51,149 nt of DNA from an uncultured Bacteroidota bacterium (GTDB lineage Bacteria > Bacteroidota > Bacteroidia > Chitinophagales > Chitinophagaceae): NCBI GenBank assembly GCA_903835005.1, contig CAILLK010000120.1:1-51149 (forward strand), written 5' to 3'. This document shows positions 17,472 to 26,557 of this stretch, piece after piece (the first letter of the stretch is position 1; each line of letters starts with the position of its first letter). The notes under the pieces are model-generated. The model was not told the origin of the DNA and made no database searches. It saw only the letters and a list, made by a program, of their open reading frames with translations. The position numbers were made by a program, and so were the translations under genes.

Positions 17472-18559
17472 ACAATGCTAAGAATTATACTCTCCATAGT
17501 CAGGCCCGGACCGAATGCTGCAGCGAAAATAATTTCACCTTTTTTATCCCGGTTCTGGTGCCATACTTCATTTAAAACAAACATTATTGTAGGTGAAGAC
17601 ATATTCCCGTAGTTCTTCAGCACATCATAGCTCACTGCCAGAACTTCATCACTGATCTTCAGACCATCGCTGATTGCCTTTAATATGCGCTTCCCTCCCG
17701 GGTGTATACACCAATGATTTATCGCACCGCTATTATATCCCGCCCTCTGCAGTGCCCTGTCTTTCATAGGGCCAATATCGGCACGGAAAATATCAGGTAC
17801 TTCGGCCGATAGAGTCATTAGGAAACCGGTGGATGATAAATTCCAGGTCATGCTCTCTTTTTCGTCTTTAAGTACCTCTGAGTAAAAGCTATCCAGTTGA
17901 AGACCGTCATTGTTATTTTCATTTCCACTTACGAGTACGGCAGCACAGCCGTCTCCGAAAATAAGCGGAGCAGTTATAGTATCCTCGGAAAAGGTTTTCT
18001 GAAAATGGAGGCTGCATAACTCAGTACATATTACCAGTACATTAGCTCCAGGCTGTGCGGTAACAATATCATTGGCCATCTTCAGTCCGTGTATTGCCGC
18101 ATAGCATCCCAAAAAATTTATTGCCGTCCTGCCAATATCTGGTCTGAGGTTCATTGCTTCCATCAATTGGAGCTCGAGTCCCGGTGCACTCATGCCGGTG
18201 CAGCTTACGGTTATTAAGTGGGTGATGTCTTTTTTGTCCATTACTCCCTCAAGGCACTTTGTAGCAGCGATTGACGACAATGGCAACGCATACCGCTGAA
18301 ACCATTTCATCCTGTGCTCCAGGTTAGGGAATGGTTCCAGATCAACTGATTTAGGAAAAAACTGCCATTCATCCATCGGTAAAGTAAAATCCGGTATTAC
18401 CGAATACCGGTTATCAATACCACTATGCTCATATAGGTATTTCAGTATCCGCTTTTCCTTTTCTCCGGCGCCATAGGCGCCCTCCATAAAATCAAGCAGG
18501 CTCTTTTGGGTATGCTTATATTGAGGAACTTCGGTAGCTATGGAAATTATTTTTGCCAA
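17468..18559 (-). CDS. Type III polyketide synthase (chalcone/stilbene synthase-like)
   Basis: The 363-residue product has the complete thiolase-fold catalytic set. The Cys is in INFLGCYAAIHGLKMA near residue 150, the His in HWCIHPGGKRIL near 287, and the Asn in YGNMSSPTIMFVL near 320. VSCTGMSAPGLE precedes the Cys. Such enzymes extend a starter acyl-CoA with malonyl-CoA and cyclise it; bacterial homologues make alkylpyrones, alkylresorcinols or naringenin-like products. The start codon is TTG at 18557-18559: the family begins right there (KIISIATEVPQY), and no in-frame ATG or GTG lies before it. It is the first gene of a three-gene overlapped operon. Confidence 0.92.
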   Translation of the reverse strand: MAKIISIATEVPQYKHTQKSLLDFMEGAYGAGEKEKRILKYLYEHSGIDNRYSVIPDFTLPMDEWQFFPKSVDLEPFPNLEHRMKWFQRYALPLSSIAATKCLEGVMDKKDITHLITVSCTGMSAPGLELQLMEAMNLRPDIGRTAINFLGCYAAIHGLKMANDIVTAQPGANVLVICTELCSLHFQKTFSEDTITAPLIFGDGCAAVLVSGNENNNDGLQLDSFYSEVLKDEKESMTWNLSSTGFLMTLSAEVPDIFRADIGPMKDRALQRAGYNSGAINHWCIHPGGKRILKAISDGLKISDEVLAVSYDVLKNYGNMSSPTIMFVLNEVWHQNRDKKGEIIFAAAFGPGLTMESIILSIV

Positions 18560-18725
18560 TCCAATTTGTGTTAGTACATGTAATGTACGGCATAATTCAC
18601 TTTTTGGCCTTTATAATGGTATTAATTTATTCTATGCCATATCGGATATAATGCAATATTCTGTTGGAACGAATACGGCTATAATATGCGGGAGTTAAAA
18701 TTATTCCTCAATTCAAACAGCATGA

Positions 18726-19244
18726 TTACCTGTTTAAAAAATACGCTCTGAACAAAGCCAGTTCTTTTAATTCTACCGCTTCATATTTCTCAAATAACTG
18801 ATCACCTACCTGGCTTCGAATGGCTGAAATGCCAACATCTATCAGACGAAGGCCCTGAGTTGTCAATAAAATATTATCAAAAGCCTCTCCTGAAATATTG
18901 GATGGCCTTTTCAAATCCCGGTGAACAAATCCGGCTGCATGTAATTGTTTTAATTCGTCCTCAAAAACATCCAGCCATAAATCCCTCTTTTCAACTTCAT
19001 AAGACCGGTAATCTGAACCATAAATCCGCTCCATTACCAATGCTTCTGCCTGCAATTCTTCTATGTAATCCAGCCTTATAAACTGGCAGACCAGGCCATT
19101 TACTGCATTGGCATATTTCATTTTCTCCGCTTCAGATCCTATGTCCGACCGGGTATCATCAACAAATAATTTAGCTACCTCAGTTTCTGTAAGTGCAATT
19201 ACCCTGTTGTTATTCCCGGAAGAAAGAAGACGGGGGTATTTCAT
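18726..19244 (-). CDS. Small protein-kinase-like protein
   Basis: The 172-residue product has a kinase catalytic-loop pattern FVHRDLKRPSN (~109-119), followed by DNILLTTQGLRLIDVGIS, where IDVG sits at the position of the DFG motif. A short N-terminal lobe with VAKLFVDDT could hold the ATP-binding Lys, and no clear Gly-rich loop is present. At this size it is at the lower end for a kinase fold, similar to compact RIO/lipopolysaccharide-kinase-like proteins. It follows dxs on the same strand after 23 nt and may be cotranscribed. Substrate and activity are unknown, and it could be a degenerate kinase. Confidence 0.6.
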   Translation of the reverse strand: MKYPRLLSSGNNNRVIALTETEVAKLFVDDTRSDIGSEAEKMKYANAVNGLVCQFIRLDYIEELQAEALVMERIYGSDYRSYEVEKRDLWLDVFEDELKQLHAAGFVHRDLKRPSNISGEAFDNILLTTQGLRLIDVGISAIRSQVGDQLFEKYEAVELKELALFRAYFLNR

Positions 19245-19267
19245 CTTTTCTGTGGCTTTTATCCTTA

Positions 19268-21196
19268 TTAAACAAGATCTGCCGTACTAACTGGCAAACC
19301 CACAATCTCCCTCACAGCTTCTGCAATCCCTTTAGCATCATAACCACATTCGCGGTGCAGTTCTTCCGGCTTGCCATGCTCTACAAACCTGTCAGGAATA
19401 CCCAGCATTTTTACTTCAGGAGTGTAGTTATGTGCGGCCATAAATTCAAGTACTGCGCTGCCAAATCCACCCACAATCGTTCCATCTTCCACAGTAATGA
19501 TTTTGCTGTAAAGTTGGGCAACCTCATGGAGCATAGCTTCATCAAGCGGCTTTACAAAGCGCATATCGTAATGGGCAGGGTAAATATCCTCGGTGGCCAG
19601 TTCTTTGCACGCAGATACTGCAAAATTACCAGGGTGGCCAATGGTGAGTATTGCTACTTCGTGCCCATCTTTTATTTTCCTTCCGGTACCGGTTTCCATT
19701 GCTTCAAAAGGAGTGCGCCACTGAGGCATTACGCCCTGGCCTCTCGGATACCTTATAACCCATGGGGCATCAGTTTCGGGCAGTTGGGCAGTATACATCA
19801 TATTGCGCAGTTCGGCTTCATTCATTGGTGCACATACCACCATATTGGGTATGCAGCGCATATAGGCAATGTCGTAAGCGCCATGATGTGTAGGGCCGTC
19901 ATCGCCTACCAGTCCGGCTCTGTCGAGGCAGAAGATAACCGGTAGCTTCTGAATAGCTACATCGTGTATCACCATATCATACGCCCGCTGCATAAAGCTG
20001 CTGTATATGTTGCAGAATACTTTGAGCCCCCTTGTTGCCATACCGGCACTGAGGGTTACTGCGTGCTGCTCGGCAATACCCACATCTATAGCGCGGTCGG
20101 GCATCACATCCATCATAAACTTCATAGAGCTGCCCGATGGCATAGCAGGGGTTATACCCATTACCAGCTTATTCTGTTCCGCCAGTTCCACAAGGGTATG
20201 CCCGAATACATCCTGGTATTTGGGTGGCTCAGGTACCAGCGATATTTTTTTATTGATCTTACCGGTTATCTTATCAAATGTACCGGGGGCATGCCACAAA
20301 GTCTGGTCTTTTTCGGCCAGGCCATAGCCTTTACCTTTCACTGTTTTTATATGCAGCAGTTTTGGCCCCGGAATATCATTCAGCCCCTTCAGTGTTTCTG
20401 TAAGCTTAAGTATATTATGCCCGTCTATCGGACCGAAATACCGAAGCCCGAGAGCTTCAAATAAATTACTGCTTTTTGATACGATCCCCTTCAGCCCCGC
20501 CTCTATCTTAGATGCCATTTTCTGGAAATCTTTGGTAGGCATTTTGCCCAGCAATTTCCATACATCATCCCTGAATCGGTTGTAGGAATGGGAGGTGGTA
20601 ATATCGGTCAGGTATTCTTTCAGTCCGCCCACATTCGGGTCAATGGACATGTTATTGTCGTTGAGTATGATCAGCACATTGGCATTGCTTACACCCGCAT
20701 GGTTCAGCGCCTCGAAAGGCAATCCGGCTGTCATTGCGCCATCGCCTATTACCGCTATATGTCTGCGGTGTTCCTCCCCCTGGTATTTTGAAGCAATAGC
20801 CATACCCAGTGCTGCCGAAATAGATGTGGAGGAGTGCCCCACTCCGAAAGTATCGTATATGCTTTCACTCCGCTTAGGGAAGCCACTAATACCACCATAT
20901 TTCCTGTTGGTATGAAAAACCTTGCGCCTGCCGGTCAGGATTTTATGCCCGTATGCCTGATGCCCTACATCCCAGATCAACTGGTCATCCGGTGTATTAA
21001 ATACATAATGCAGTGCAACAGTAAGTTCCACTACACCCAGGCTGGCCCCGAAATGTCCGCCATGCACACTCACACAGTCTATAATAAACTGCCTCAATTC
21101 ATCACAAACCTGTTGAAGCTGTTGTTTATTCAGCTTTCTCAGGTCTTCCGGTGTGATTATCTGGCTAAGTAAAGGCCCTGCTGCAATTTCTTCCAT
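19268..21196 (-). CDS. dxs: 1-deoxy-D-xylulose-5-phosphate synthase
   Basis: The 642-residue protein has the complete DXS architecture. The thiamine diphosphate motif is GDGAMTAG followed by ILNDNNMSID (~155-190). The early His regions are HYVFNTPDDQLIWDVGHQAY and HGGHFGAS. The transketolase Pyr domain carries DVGIAEQHAVTLSAG (~375) and RAGLVGDDGPTHHG (~430). The C-terminal domain ends VREIVGLPVSTADLV. It condenses pyruvate with glyceraldehyde-3-phosphate, the first step of the MEP isoprenoid pathway. A kinase-like gene follows closely. Confidence 0.97.
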   Translation of the reverse strand: MEEIAAGPLLSQIITPEDLRKLNKQQLQQVCDELRQFIIDCVSVHGGHFGASLGVVELTVALHYVFNTPDDQLIWDVGHQAYGHKILTGRRKVFHTNRKYGGISGFPKRSESIYDTFGVGHSSTSISAALGMAIASKYQGEEHRRHIAVIGDGAMTAGLPFEALNHAGVSNANVLIILNDNNMSIDPNVGGLKEYLTDITTSHSYNRFRDDVWKLLGKMPTKDFQKMASKIEAGLKGIVSKSSNLFEALGLRYFGPIDGHNILKLTETLKGLNDIPGPKLLHIKTVKGKGYGLAEKDQTLWHAPGTFDKITGKINKKISLVPEPPKYQDVFGHTLVELAEQNKLVMGITPAMPSGSSMKFMMDVMPDRAIDVGIAEQHAVTLSAGMATRGLKVFCNIYSSFMQRAYDMVIHDVAIQKLPVIFCLDRAGLVGDDGPTHHGAYDIAYMRCIPNMVVCAPMNEAELRNMMYTAQLPETDAPWVIRYPRGQGVMPQWRTPFEAMETGTGRKIKDGHEVAILTIGHPGNFAVSACKELATEDIYPAHYDMRFVKPLDEAMLHEVAQLYSKIITVEDGTIVGGFGSAVLEFMAAHNYTPEVKMLGIPDRFVEHGKPEELHRECGYDAKGIAEAVREIVGLPVSTADLV

Positions 21197-21494
21197 GCAC
21201 TTATTTAAGTATTAACCTGTAAAAATAAATAAAAAAATAACGCTTACCTTGATATGATTATAAAAATAAACGTTTGGTACATAGGTTATATCAATTTTTG
21301 TGCCTGTTTTTATTAGTTTACTTGATGTTTGGTATACTTTAGGTTTTGCAATCTGGCCTTGTATATGAACCAAATGATTATTAAAACGGCCATTTTCAAT
21401 AAGAAAACGAAATAAACTGGCTTATAAATGAGCTACATTGATGATAAAGGTATATCGGTTTTATTAACAATAATTAACCCGAAAACCCCGATGA

Positions 21495-23120
21495 TCATTG
21501 TAATAATGACATCAGTTTTTCATCCCTCTGGTATACATCCCGGGCAAACCGGATATGTTTTCCGGTAGTATCTTCAAAAGCGGTGAGGTAGGCAATATGA
21601 ACAGGTATTTTATTTTTAAGGTACTCATAACGGGTTTTATGGGTACTGATAACGGTATCGAGCCGGTCAATGGTATATCTTTTCTTTTCGAGTTCAGATA
21701 GGATAAAAACTGCCATTTCCTGTGGATGGTGCAACCGGATACAGCCAGAACTCAATGCCCTCAGCCGCTTGCCAAAATCGTCCCGGTGCGGGGTGTCGTG
21801 CAGATAAATATCCCAGGGGTTGGGTAGATTGAATTTCACATACCCTAATGAGTTGTCATCGCCGGGGGCCTGCTTATAGGTGTAATTTTTATAGTTGCGG
21901 GGCGAGAGTGAAGAGTAAGCTACCACCTTTCCGTCTTTATCATAAACCTTTAATCCCTTTTTTGTCAGGTAACTTTTACCACTCTTCTGCATTCCGGGTA
22001 TCACATCTTTCTTCAGTATGGTAGGAGGCACTCCCCAGTCGGGATTGATGACAATGTTGGTCATAGTTGCAAACAGTGATGGGGTTTGCCGTTCCGGTTT
22101 ACCCACTACCACACGCATGTGCATCGCATTTTCACCGCCCTTCCGCAGAAACAACTCCGCCAGCGGCACATCTACAACAAGGTACAGGTCGCCGAATTGC
22201 TGCTGCATCCATCTCACCCGTTCCATATTGGCCAGTATCTTACTGATAAATGTATCTATTGGAGTGGCAAGGTGAGCCAGGGTATTACTGTCGAGCTTGC
22301 CTGAGGGCATAATTCCGGTATAAGCCTGGTAGGCAAAAATCAATTGCTTCTGCTGGCTTATAGTGTCATTTTGGATAGTTTCCACCCATGGCATCTCAGC
22401 TTTCATCAGCCATTTTATGTTTGCGAGCGCTTGAGAATCGGGATGCAGCGACTGGTCGATATTTTCAAGCGCTTGTGTAAATGTAGTATCTGCCTGCAGC
22501 AGGCTGTATCGTTTATATTCATCGCGCAGCAACTGGTATGTGGGCACCTTGCTCCGGAAAAGGTCGAGCGATGGATAACCCTCGCTTGCATTTACCAGCA
22601 ACGCCGGGGCATTCCAGGTGGTATCATTCACATGAAACCACAATGAATCGGCCTTCTTGGGGTTGATACGCCCAACCAGCAGTTCTTTTGCAGCAATCAG
22701 GTAGCAATGGGTAAGTAGAGTATCGAGCTGAATGGCATCAGTAAGTGAATTTTCCTTAGTGGTATCCATTTTCTCCTTCAGTAGATTTAGGGCAGTAAGG
22801 TGAAAACGTGCCGTATCCAGGCCATCCCAGTATAAGTCTTCCAACTCTGTAAGCAGCCTTGATACACTTTTTTTGGGAACATAATTCGACTTTAGCCATA
22901 CCGGCTGATAACCGGTCTCCTGGTAGGTTATCCTTAATTCATCATTTACCGACCGGATATGCCTGATACCGGTGGTATCAACCGGCTTCAGCAATGATTG
23001 CAGCTTCTGTGGAAAGGGCTCGTCTGCTACCACCACAACTCCGGGTTTCCCGGGATGATGATTGCACGATAAGATATAAGATAAAGACAGCACTAAACAC
23101 AACAGATACCCCGCTTTCAT
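21495..23120 (-). CDS. L,D-transpeptidase (YcbB/ErfK-type) lipoprotein
   Basis: The 541-residue product starts MKAGYLLCLVLSLSYILSCN, a lipoprotein signal with Cys at residue 19. A scaffold region follows (YQPVWLKSNYVPKKSVSRLL and helical repeats to ~300). The YkuD catalytic domain comes next: VVVGKPERQTPS, WGVPPTILKKD, and the active-site pair HDTPHRDDFGKRLRALSSGC with IRLHHPQEM (~430-470). The His and Cys are both present. It is expected in the periplasm making 3-3 cross-links or attaching proteins to peptidoglycan. The ATG at 23120 is chosen over 23141 because it directly precedes the signal. Confidence 0.9.
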   Translation of the reverse strand: MKAGYLLCLVLSLSYILSCNHHPGKPGVVVVADEPFPQKLQSLLKPVDTTGIRHIRSVNDELRITYQETGYQPVWLKSNYVPKKSVSRLLTELEDLYWDGLDTARFHLTALNLLKEKMDTTKENSLTDAIQLDTLLTHCYLIAAKELLVGRINPKKADSLWFHVNDTTWNAPALLVNASEGYPSLDLFRSKVPTYQLLRDEYKRYSLLQADTTFTQALENIDQSLHPDSQALANIKWLMKAEMPWVETIQNDTISQQKQLIFAYQAYTGIMPSGKLDSNTLAHLATPIDTFISKILANMERVRWMQQQFGDLYLVVDVPLAELFLRKGGENAMHMRVVVGKPERQTPSLFATMTNIVINPDWGVPPTILKKDVIPGMQKSGKSYLTKKGLKVYDKDGKVVAYSSLSPRNYKNYTYKQAPGDDNSLGYVKFNLPNPWDIYLHDTPHRDDFGKRLRALSSGCIRLHHPQEMAVFILSELEKKRYTIDRLDTVISTHKTRYEYLKNKIPVHIAYLTAFEDTTGKHIRFARDVYQRDEKLMSLLQ

Positions 23121-23318
23121 GGTAAAAACATTAACTCGCAAATAACAAGACCAAACATTAATTTTATATTAGTAATCAAAAATTACAGCCTTTTAAGCTA
23201 ATATCCGGCCTGGTAACAGAAATTACATATAGCCGGGATATGCACCGTATCAATGCATTACGGACTGGTATAGCTAAAAGGTATAATTGATTTGTAAAAT
23301 TACGATTTTTTGGGGGGA

Positions 23319-23519
23319 ATGCCTAATAGGTGGCATGAAGTTACTTCTAAAAAGGTATAGGAAGATATGATTTTAACTCAGGAAGAGGTGGCTGAACACA
23401 TTAGTACTTCAAGGAATTATATTACAAGGCTGGAAAATGGTAAACATGATGTTGAAGTAATGATTTTGAAGAAGATTCTTAAGGCAGTGTTGAATAAGCG
23501 GTTGATTATTGCTATATAG
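23319..23519 (+). pseudogene. XRE/HigA-like antitoxin remnant
   Basis: One frame runs from an ATG at 23319 through a TAG at 23358-23360, then from an ATG at 23367 to a TAG at 23517-23519. The second part reads ILTQEEVAEHISTSRNYITR and then LENGKHDVEV, a clear helix-turn-helix of the XRE type with the R-x-E-N-G-K recognition segment. A C-terminal strand (LNKRLIIAI) is typical of HigA-type antitoxins. The N-terminal ~40 residues seen in intact relatives are absent or degraded. No partner toxin is adjacent, so I take it as a decayed antitoxin gene. The 50-codon second part could still be translated. Confidence 0.55.
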
Positions 23520-23576
23520 AAATATTCAATATATTTTGATTAAGATTTAAGAAATGGACATTGAAATATACTGTAT

Positions 23577-23979
23577 TTAAGATTGGAAACAGTTGAATGA
23601 TCGCCAGTATTTATCCTTATAAATATCATAGGTGATAGATAGCTTTTCAGAATATTTTATTGAAATATCATATGTTACCTTAGAAGGTTTCCTGAATTCT
23701 TTGCATGCAAAATAGATCTCCTTTAAATTATCTGAAGTTTCTCTGCCAATATTTAAGTATCCTTCAAAATCTTTGAGTTGATCGAAAATCTTATTTTCTA
23801 ATTTATCAAGCAACTCATAAGTTTCATCATCCGGCATTCCATTATTGTTGATCCCCTTGTATCCGATTTTAATGTGTAATATCCATGGGTGAGATGCTTT
23901 AGCATCCCAATTCAGTAAATCACTATTCATAATAGCATACAATGCATTGCCCTCTTCTGATGTTGCTTTATAAGAATTA
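23577..23979 (-). pseudogene. DUF695 domain gene, 3' half, cut off by the transposon
   Basis: The downstream half of a reverse-strand gene encodes YKATSEEGNALYAIMNSDLL and then SHPWILHIKIGY, MPDDETYELLDKLE, GYLNIGRETSD, FACKEFRKPS and the C-terminus KDKYWRSFNCFQS. This is a DUF695 domain. The apparent ATG at 23988-23990 lies inside the transposon terminal repeat and is an accident of the insertion. Joining this part to the 5' half at the 8-bp target repeat restores one frame (DNDTFNSYKATSEEG). Without its N-terminal half it is unlikely to be functional, though a DUF695-only peptide could be made. Confidence 0.8.
23972..23979 (+). repeat. Target site duplication, left copy (AAGAATTA)
   Basis: The 8 bases AAGAATTA immediately before the left terminal repeat are repeated exactly at 27330-27337, just outside the right terminal repeat. 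Eight base pairs is the duplication size known for IS1595-family transposition. Confidence 0.93.
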
Positions 23980-24004
23980 GGTAACGACATACAAAATTAA
24001 CCCA
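23980..24004 (+). repeat. Left terminal inverted repeat of the IS1595 element
   Basis: It begins GGTAACGACATAC and ends ATTAACCCA. The reverse complement of 27305-27329 differs at only three positions (6, 14 and 16). An AT-rich stretch with the likely transposase promoter follows. Confidence 0.92.
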
Positions 24005-24060
24005 AAAAAATTTGTTTATTTGGAAAATAGTTGTATCTTTGAGGTATAATCGTAACCCAA

Positions 24061-25017
24061 ATGAGCACAAATACAAATCAAATGCCGCAAGATTTCAATA
24101 GCTTAATCGAAGTTATTGAATATTTCACAGACGAAAAAAAATGTCTGGATTACCTTATGGCACAACGTTTTGATGGTGCTATTGCTTGCCCTCATTGCGG
24201 TGGTTCGAAAGTTTATTGTTTCTCCGATGGCATACGTTTTAAATGTGGTTCATGCCGCCAACAATTCACCGCTAAAGTTGGCACAATATTCGAGGGTTCT
24301 AAAATCCCTATGAAAAAATGGTTCACAGCCATTTATTTAGTTACCTCTCATAAAAAGGGGATTTCCTCACATCAATTAGCTAGAGACATTAAAGTAACTC
24401 AGAAAACAGGGTGGTTCATGCTGCACCGTATTCGTTTTGCATTAGGACAGGGTAGCTTTGATATGCCATTAGGGGGAGAGGGTGTAATTGTCGAAAGCGA
24501 TACCACTATCACAGGCGGCAAGGTTAAAAACATGAGCAACAAAAAGAGGAAAGAAATAAGGGAAGGATTTAGGGGTATAAACGATAATAAAGCATCTGTA
24601 GCCGGATATATTGAGCGGTCTGGGACTATTAAGTTTGATGTGATTGCACCAAATGAGAGTGAAAAGGAATTACTAACTAAACATGTTGATACCACATCGG
24701 TATTAATGACTGATTCAGCAACCACCTATACAACCGTTGGTAAAGAGTTCGCACATCATGGGATTGTTGACCATTCTAAGAGTGAATATGTACGGGACAA
24801 CGTTTACCATACAAATACAATTGAAGGGGCTTTTAGCCTGTTTGATAGGATGATAATAGGCATTTATCATTCAGTTAGCGTTAAGCATTTGCAGGCTTAC
24901 TGCAATGAGAGTGCATATCGGTATAATACTCGCAAAATGAACGAAGGAAACAGAGTATCTTTAACAGTTCAAAAATCAAATGGTCGTTTAACTTATAAAG
25001 CTTTAATCTCTAAATAA
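24061..25017 (+). CDS. IS1595-family transposase with zinc ribbon
   Basis: The 318-residue protein has an N-terminal zinc ribbon (CPHCGG near residue 43 and CGSC near 64), then KVGTIFEGSKIPMKKWF and a DNA-binding helix region (SSHQLARDIKVTQKTGWFML). The catalytic domain carries acidic positions in VESDTTITGG (~residue 144) and MTDSATTY (~220). The third motif is YHTNTIEGAFSLFDRM, followed by IGIYHSVS. This is the IS1595/ISXO2-like RNase-H-fold order. No frameshift was seen, so it is probably active on the terminal repeats at 23980 and 27329. Confidence 0.94.
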   Translation: MSTNTNQMPQDFNSLIEVIEYFTDEKKCLDYLMAQRFDGAIACPHCGGSKVYCFSDGIRFKCGSCRQQFTAKVGTIFEGSKIPMKKWFTAIYLVTSHKKGISSHQLARDIKVTQKTGWFMLHRIRFALGQGSFDMPLGGEGVIVESDTTITGGKVKNMSNKKRKEIREGFRGINDNKASVAGYIERSGTIKFDVIAPNESEKELLTKHVDTTSVLMTDSATTYTTVGKEFAHHGIVDHSKSEYVRDNVYHTNTIEGAFSLFDRMIIGIYHSVSVKHLQAYCNESAYRYNTRKMNEGNRVSLTVQKSNGRLTYKALISK

Positions 25018-25018
25018 C

Positions 25019-26080
25019 ATGGCAAACGAAACAAATGCAATAATCCAATACCAAGGAAATAAGATAGGGTTATATTCTGACGAAAGAAACGATTATATAA
25101 ATTTGACTGAAATGGCGGTTGCTTGTGGCAGCAGAAAGCATATAAGAAGCTGGATGAACACGAAAGCTACAATAAATTTCTTAGTAGCATGGGAAAACAA
25201 AAACAATCCGAAATTCACTGGGGCGGAAAAACTCCCCAGCCTACTTGAAAAAGCGAAGAAGTCGGAATTGTATATACAGGATTGGATTGAGCAAACAAAT
25301 GCTGTTGGCATACTATCACAAGTCAGGGGGGCTAAGCCTGGAACTTGGGCTCATAAAGATATCGCTCTAAAATTTGCAGGGTGGCTTAGTCCTGAATTTG
25401 AATTATTTATTGTTGAGGAAGTCCAGCGCTTAAAAAAAATAGAGCATCAAAAAAATTCTTACGACCTTCTTAGCCATGATCAGATACTTGCATTAGTGCA
25501 ACTAAAGGAAGTATTTAAGTATATAGCACACCAAGAGGCTGCGGAAAAGGCTCATAAAGACGTATATGCATCAAAAAGCACAGCCGAAAAACCTTTTGCT
25601 GAATTTAATTCATGGCGTAATAAAATACTTGAAATTGATAAACAAACTATTGAAAAGGGAATACTGAATTATTGTATTGACAATAAAATAGCTTCTGCAA
25701 AAAAGATGCTTAAAATGAGCAAGAGGGAACAAATTTTAATTTTAGATAGTCCCGAAACTGTTAAAATTGCGGTATGGGACTTCCTAACAATGAAAGGGGA
25801 AATTAACGCTCTTAATCTTGCAAATTTGGTTGGAAATATGATGAGGCTAGAACATAATCCACAGTTATTTAGGAAAAATGAAGATACCCTTTTTGAAGAA
25901 AAACAAGACCTAGGTAAATATTCTGATTTTATCAAAATGATTGATGAGGCTCCAGAAGTAAAAACAGCAAGAGAAATACTCGATTGGAGAGAAAAGGAAA
26001 TTAAACGTTTACAATCTCAATCTTTACCGTTTGGGGAGATAATAAAAAGAATTGCAAAGGCCGGGAAACCAAATATCTAG
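25019..26080 (+). CDS. KilA-N domain protein, transposon cargo
   Basis: The 353-residue product has an N-terminal KilA-N domain: DYINLTEMAVACGSRKHIRS (~25-44), INFLVAWE, and KPGTWAHKDIALKFAGWLSP followed by EFELFIVEEVQRL (~108-140). The C-terminal two thirds are charged and helical with no family I recognise. KilA-N is a DNA-binding domain of phage and large-DNA-virus proteins. The ATG lies 1 nt after the transposase stop, so the two genes must share a transcript, and the protein could modulate transposition or target choice. It lies wholly inside the terminal repeats. Confidence 0.88.
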   Translation: MANETNAIIQYQGNKIGLYSDERNDYINLTEMAVACGSRKHIRSWMNTKATINFLVAWENKNNPKFTGAEKLPSLLEKAKKSELYIQDWIEQTNAVGILSQVRGAKPGTWAHKDIALKFAGWLSPEFELFIVEEVQRLKKIEHQKNSYDLLSHDQILALVQLKEVFKYIAHQEAAEKAHKDVYASKSTAEKPFAEFNSWRNKILEIDKQTIEKGILNYCIDNKIASAKKMLKMSKREQILILDSPETVKIAVWDFLTMKGEINALNLANLVGNMMRLEHNPQLFRKNEDTLFEEKQDLGKYSDFIKMIDEAPEVKTAREILDWREKEIKRLQSQSLPFGEIIKRIAKAGKPNI

Positions 26081-26101
26081 ATATTTATTATTTGTTTCCC
26101 T

Positions 26102-26557
26102 CTAGGATTTTGCTTCAATTTTAGTCATTTCAGTATGGCAAATTGCGCGTATTAAAGACAGTAATTCAATGGCATGCAATGCTTCATTTGGGTCTCTTTT
26201 ATATTCAACATATCGGGCACCCCAGCACATATCCATGAGTTGTTCATAGTTTTCTCTGATTGCGGGACAGTGTTTTTTAATTAGATTTTTAACCACGCCA
26301 TGCTTTTCAGAATGCTCTAAATCGTTTTCAACCAAATATTGTTCAAATGTATAGCAAAACACCATTTTCCCTTCTCTGATATCAGCGATTGGGAAAATCT
26401 TATGTTTTGCATAATTAAGTGCGGAGTAGAATGAAGTAGTTATTGTCCAATCTGCAAATTCGCAATTACCATTATTGTAAAGATGCCTTGCGGCTCGTTC
26501 GTTATGTATTGCGTGCGAAAGTCTATCTTTTTTATATGTAGTGGAAGTAGTATCCAT
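26102..26557 (-). CDS. HEPN-like helical protein, transposon cargo
   Basis: The 151-residue, nearly all-helical protein begins with a segment HNERAARHLYNNGNCEFADW followed by TITTSFYSALNYAKHKIFP. This resembles the first two helices of HEPN/UPF0332 proteins (E-x-A-x-x-L, then A-x-x-x-x-Y-x-A-x-x-x-A). A later WGARYVEYKRDP occupies the place where HEPN RNases carry R-X4-6-H, but the His is replaced (R-x3-Y), so RNase activity is uncertain. Its start overlaps the end of the gene before it by 26 nt, indicating a two-gene operon. It converges on the KilA-N gene with a 21-nt gap. Confidence 0.6.
   Translation of the reverse strand: MDTTSTTYKKDRLSHAIHNERAARHLYNNGNCEFADWTITTSFYSALNYAKHKIFPIADIREGKMVFCYTFEQYLVENDLEHSEKHGVVKNLIKKHCPAIRENYEQLMDMCWGARYVEYKRDPNEALHAIELLSLIRAICHTEMTKIEAKS

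Noticed and set aside
19193..19945. A 250-codon forward frame opposite dxs
   Set aside because: Antisense to dxs; Cys/His/Tyr-rich translation typical of chance frames.
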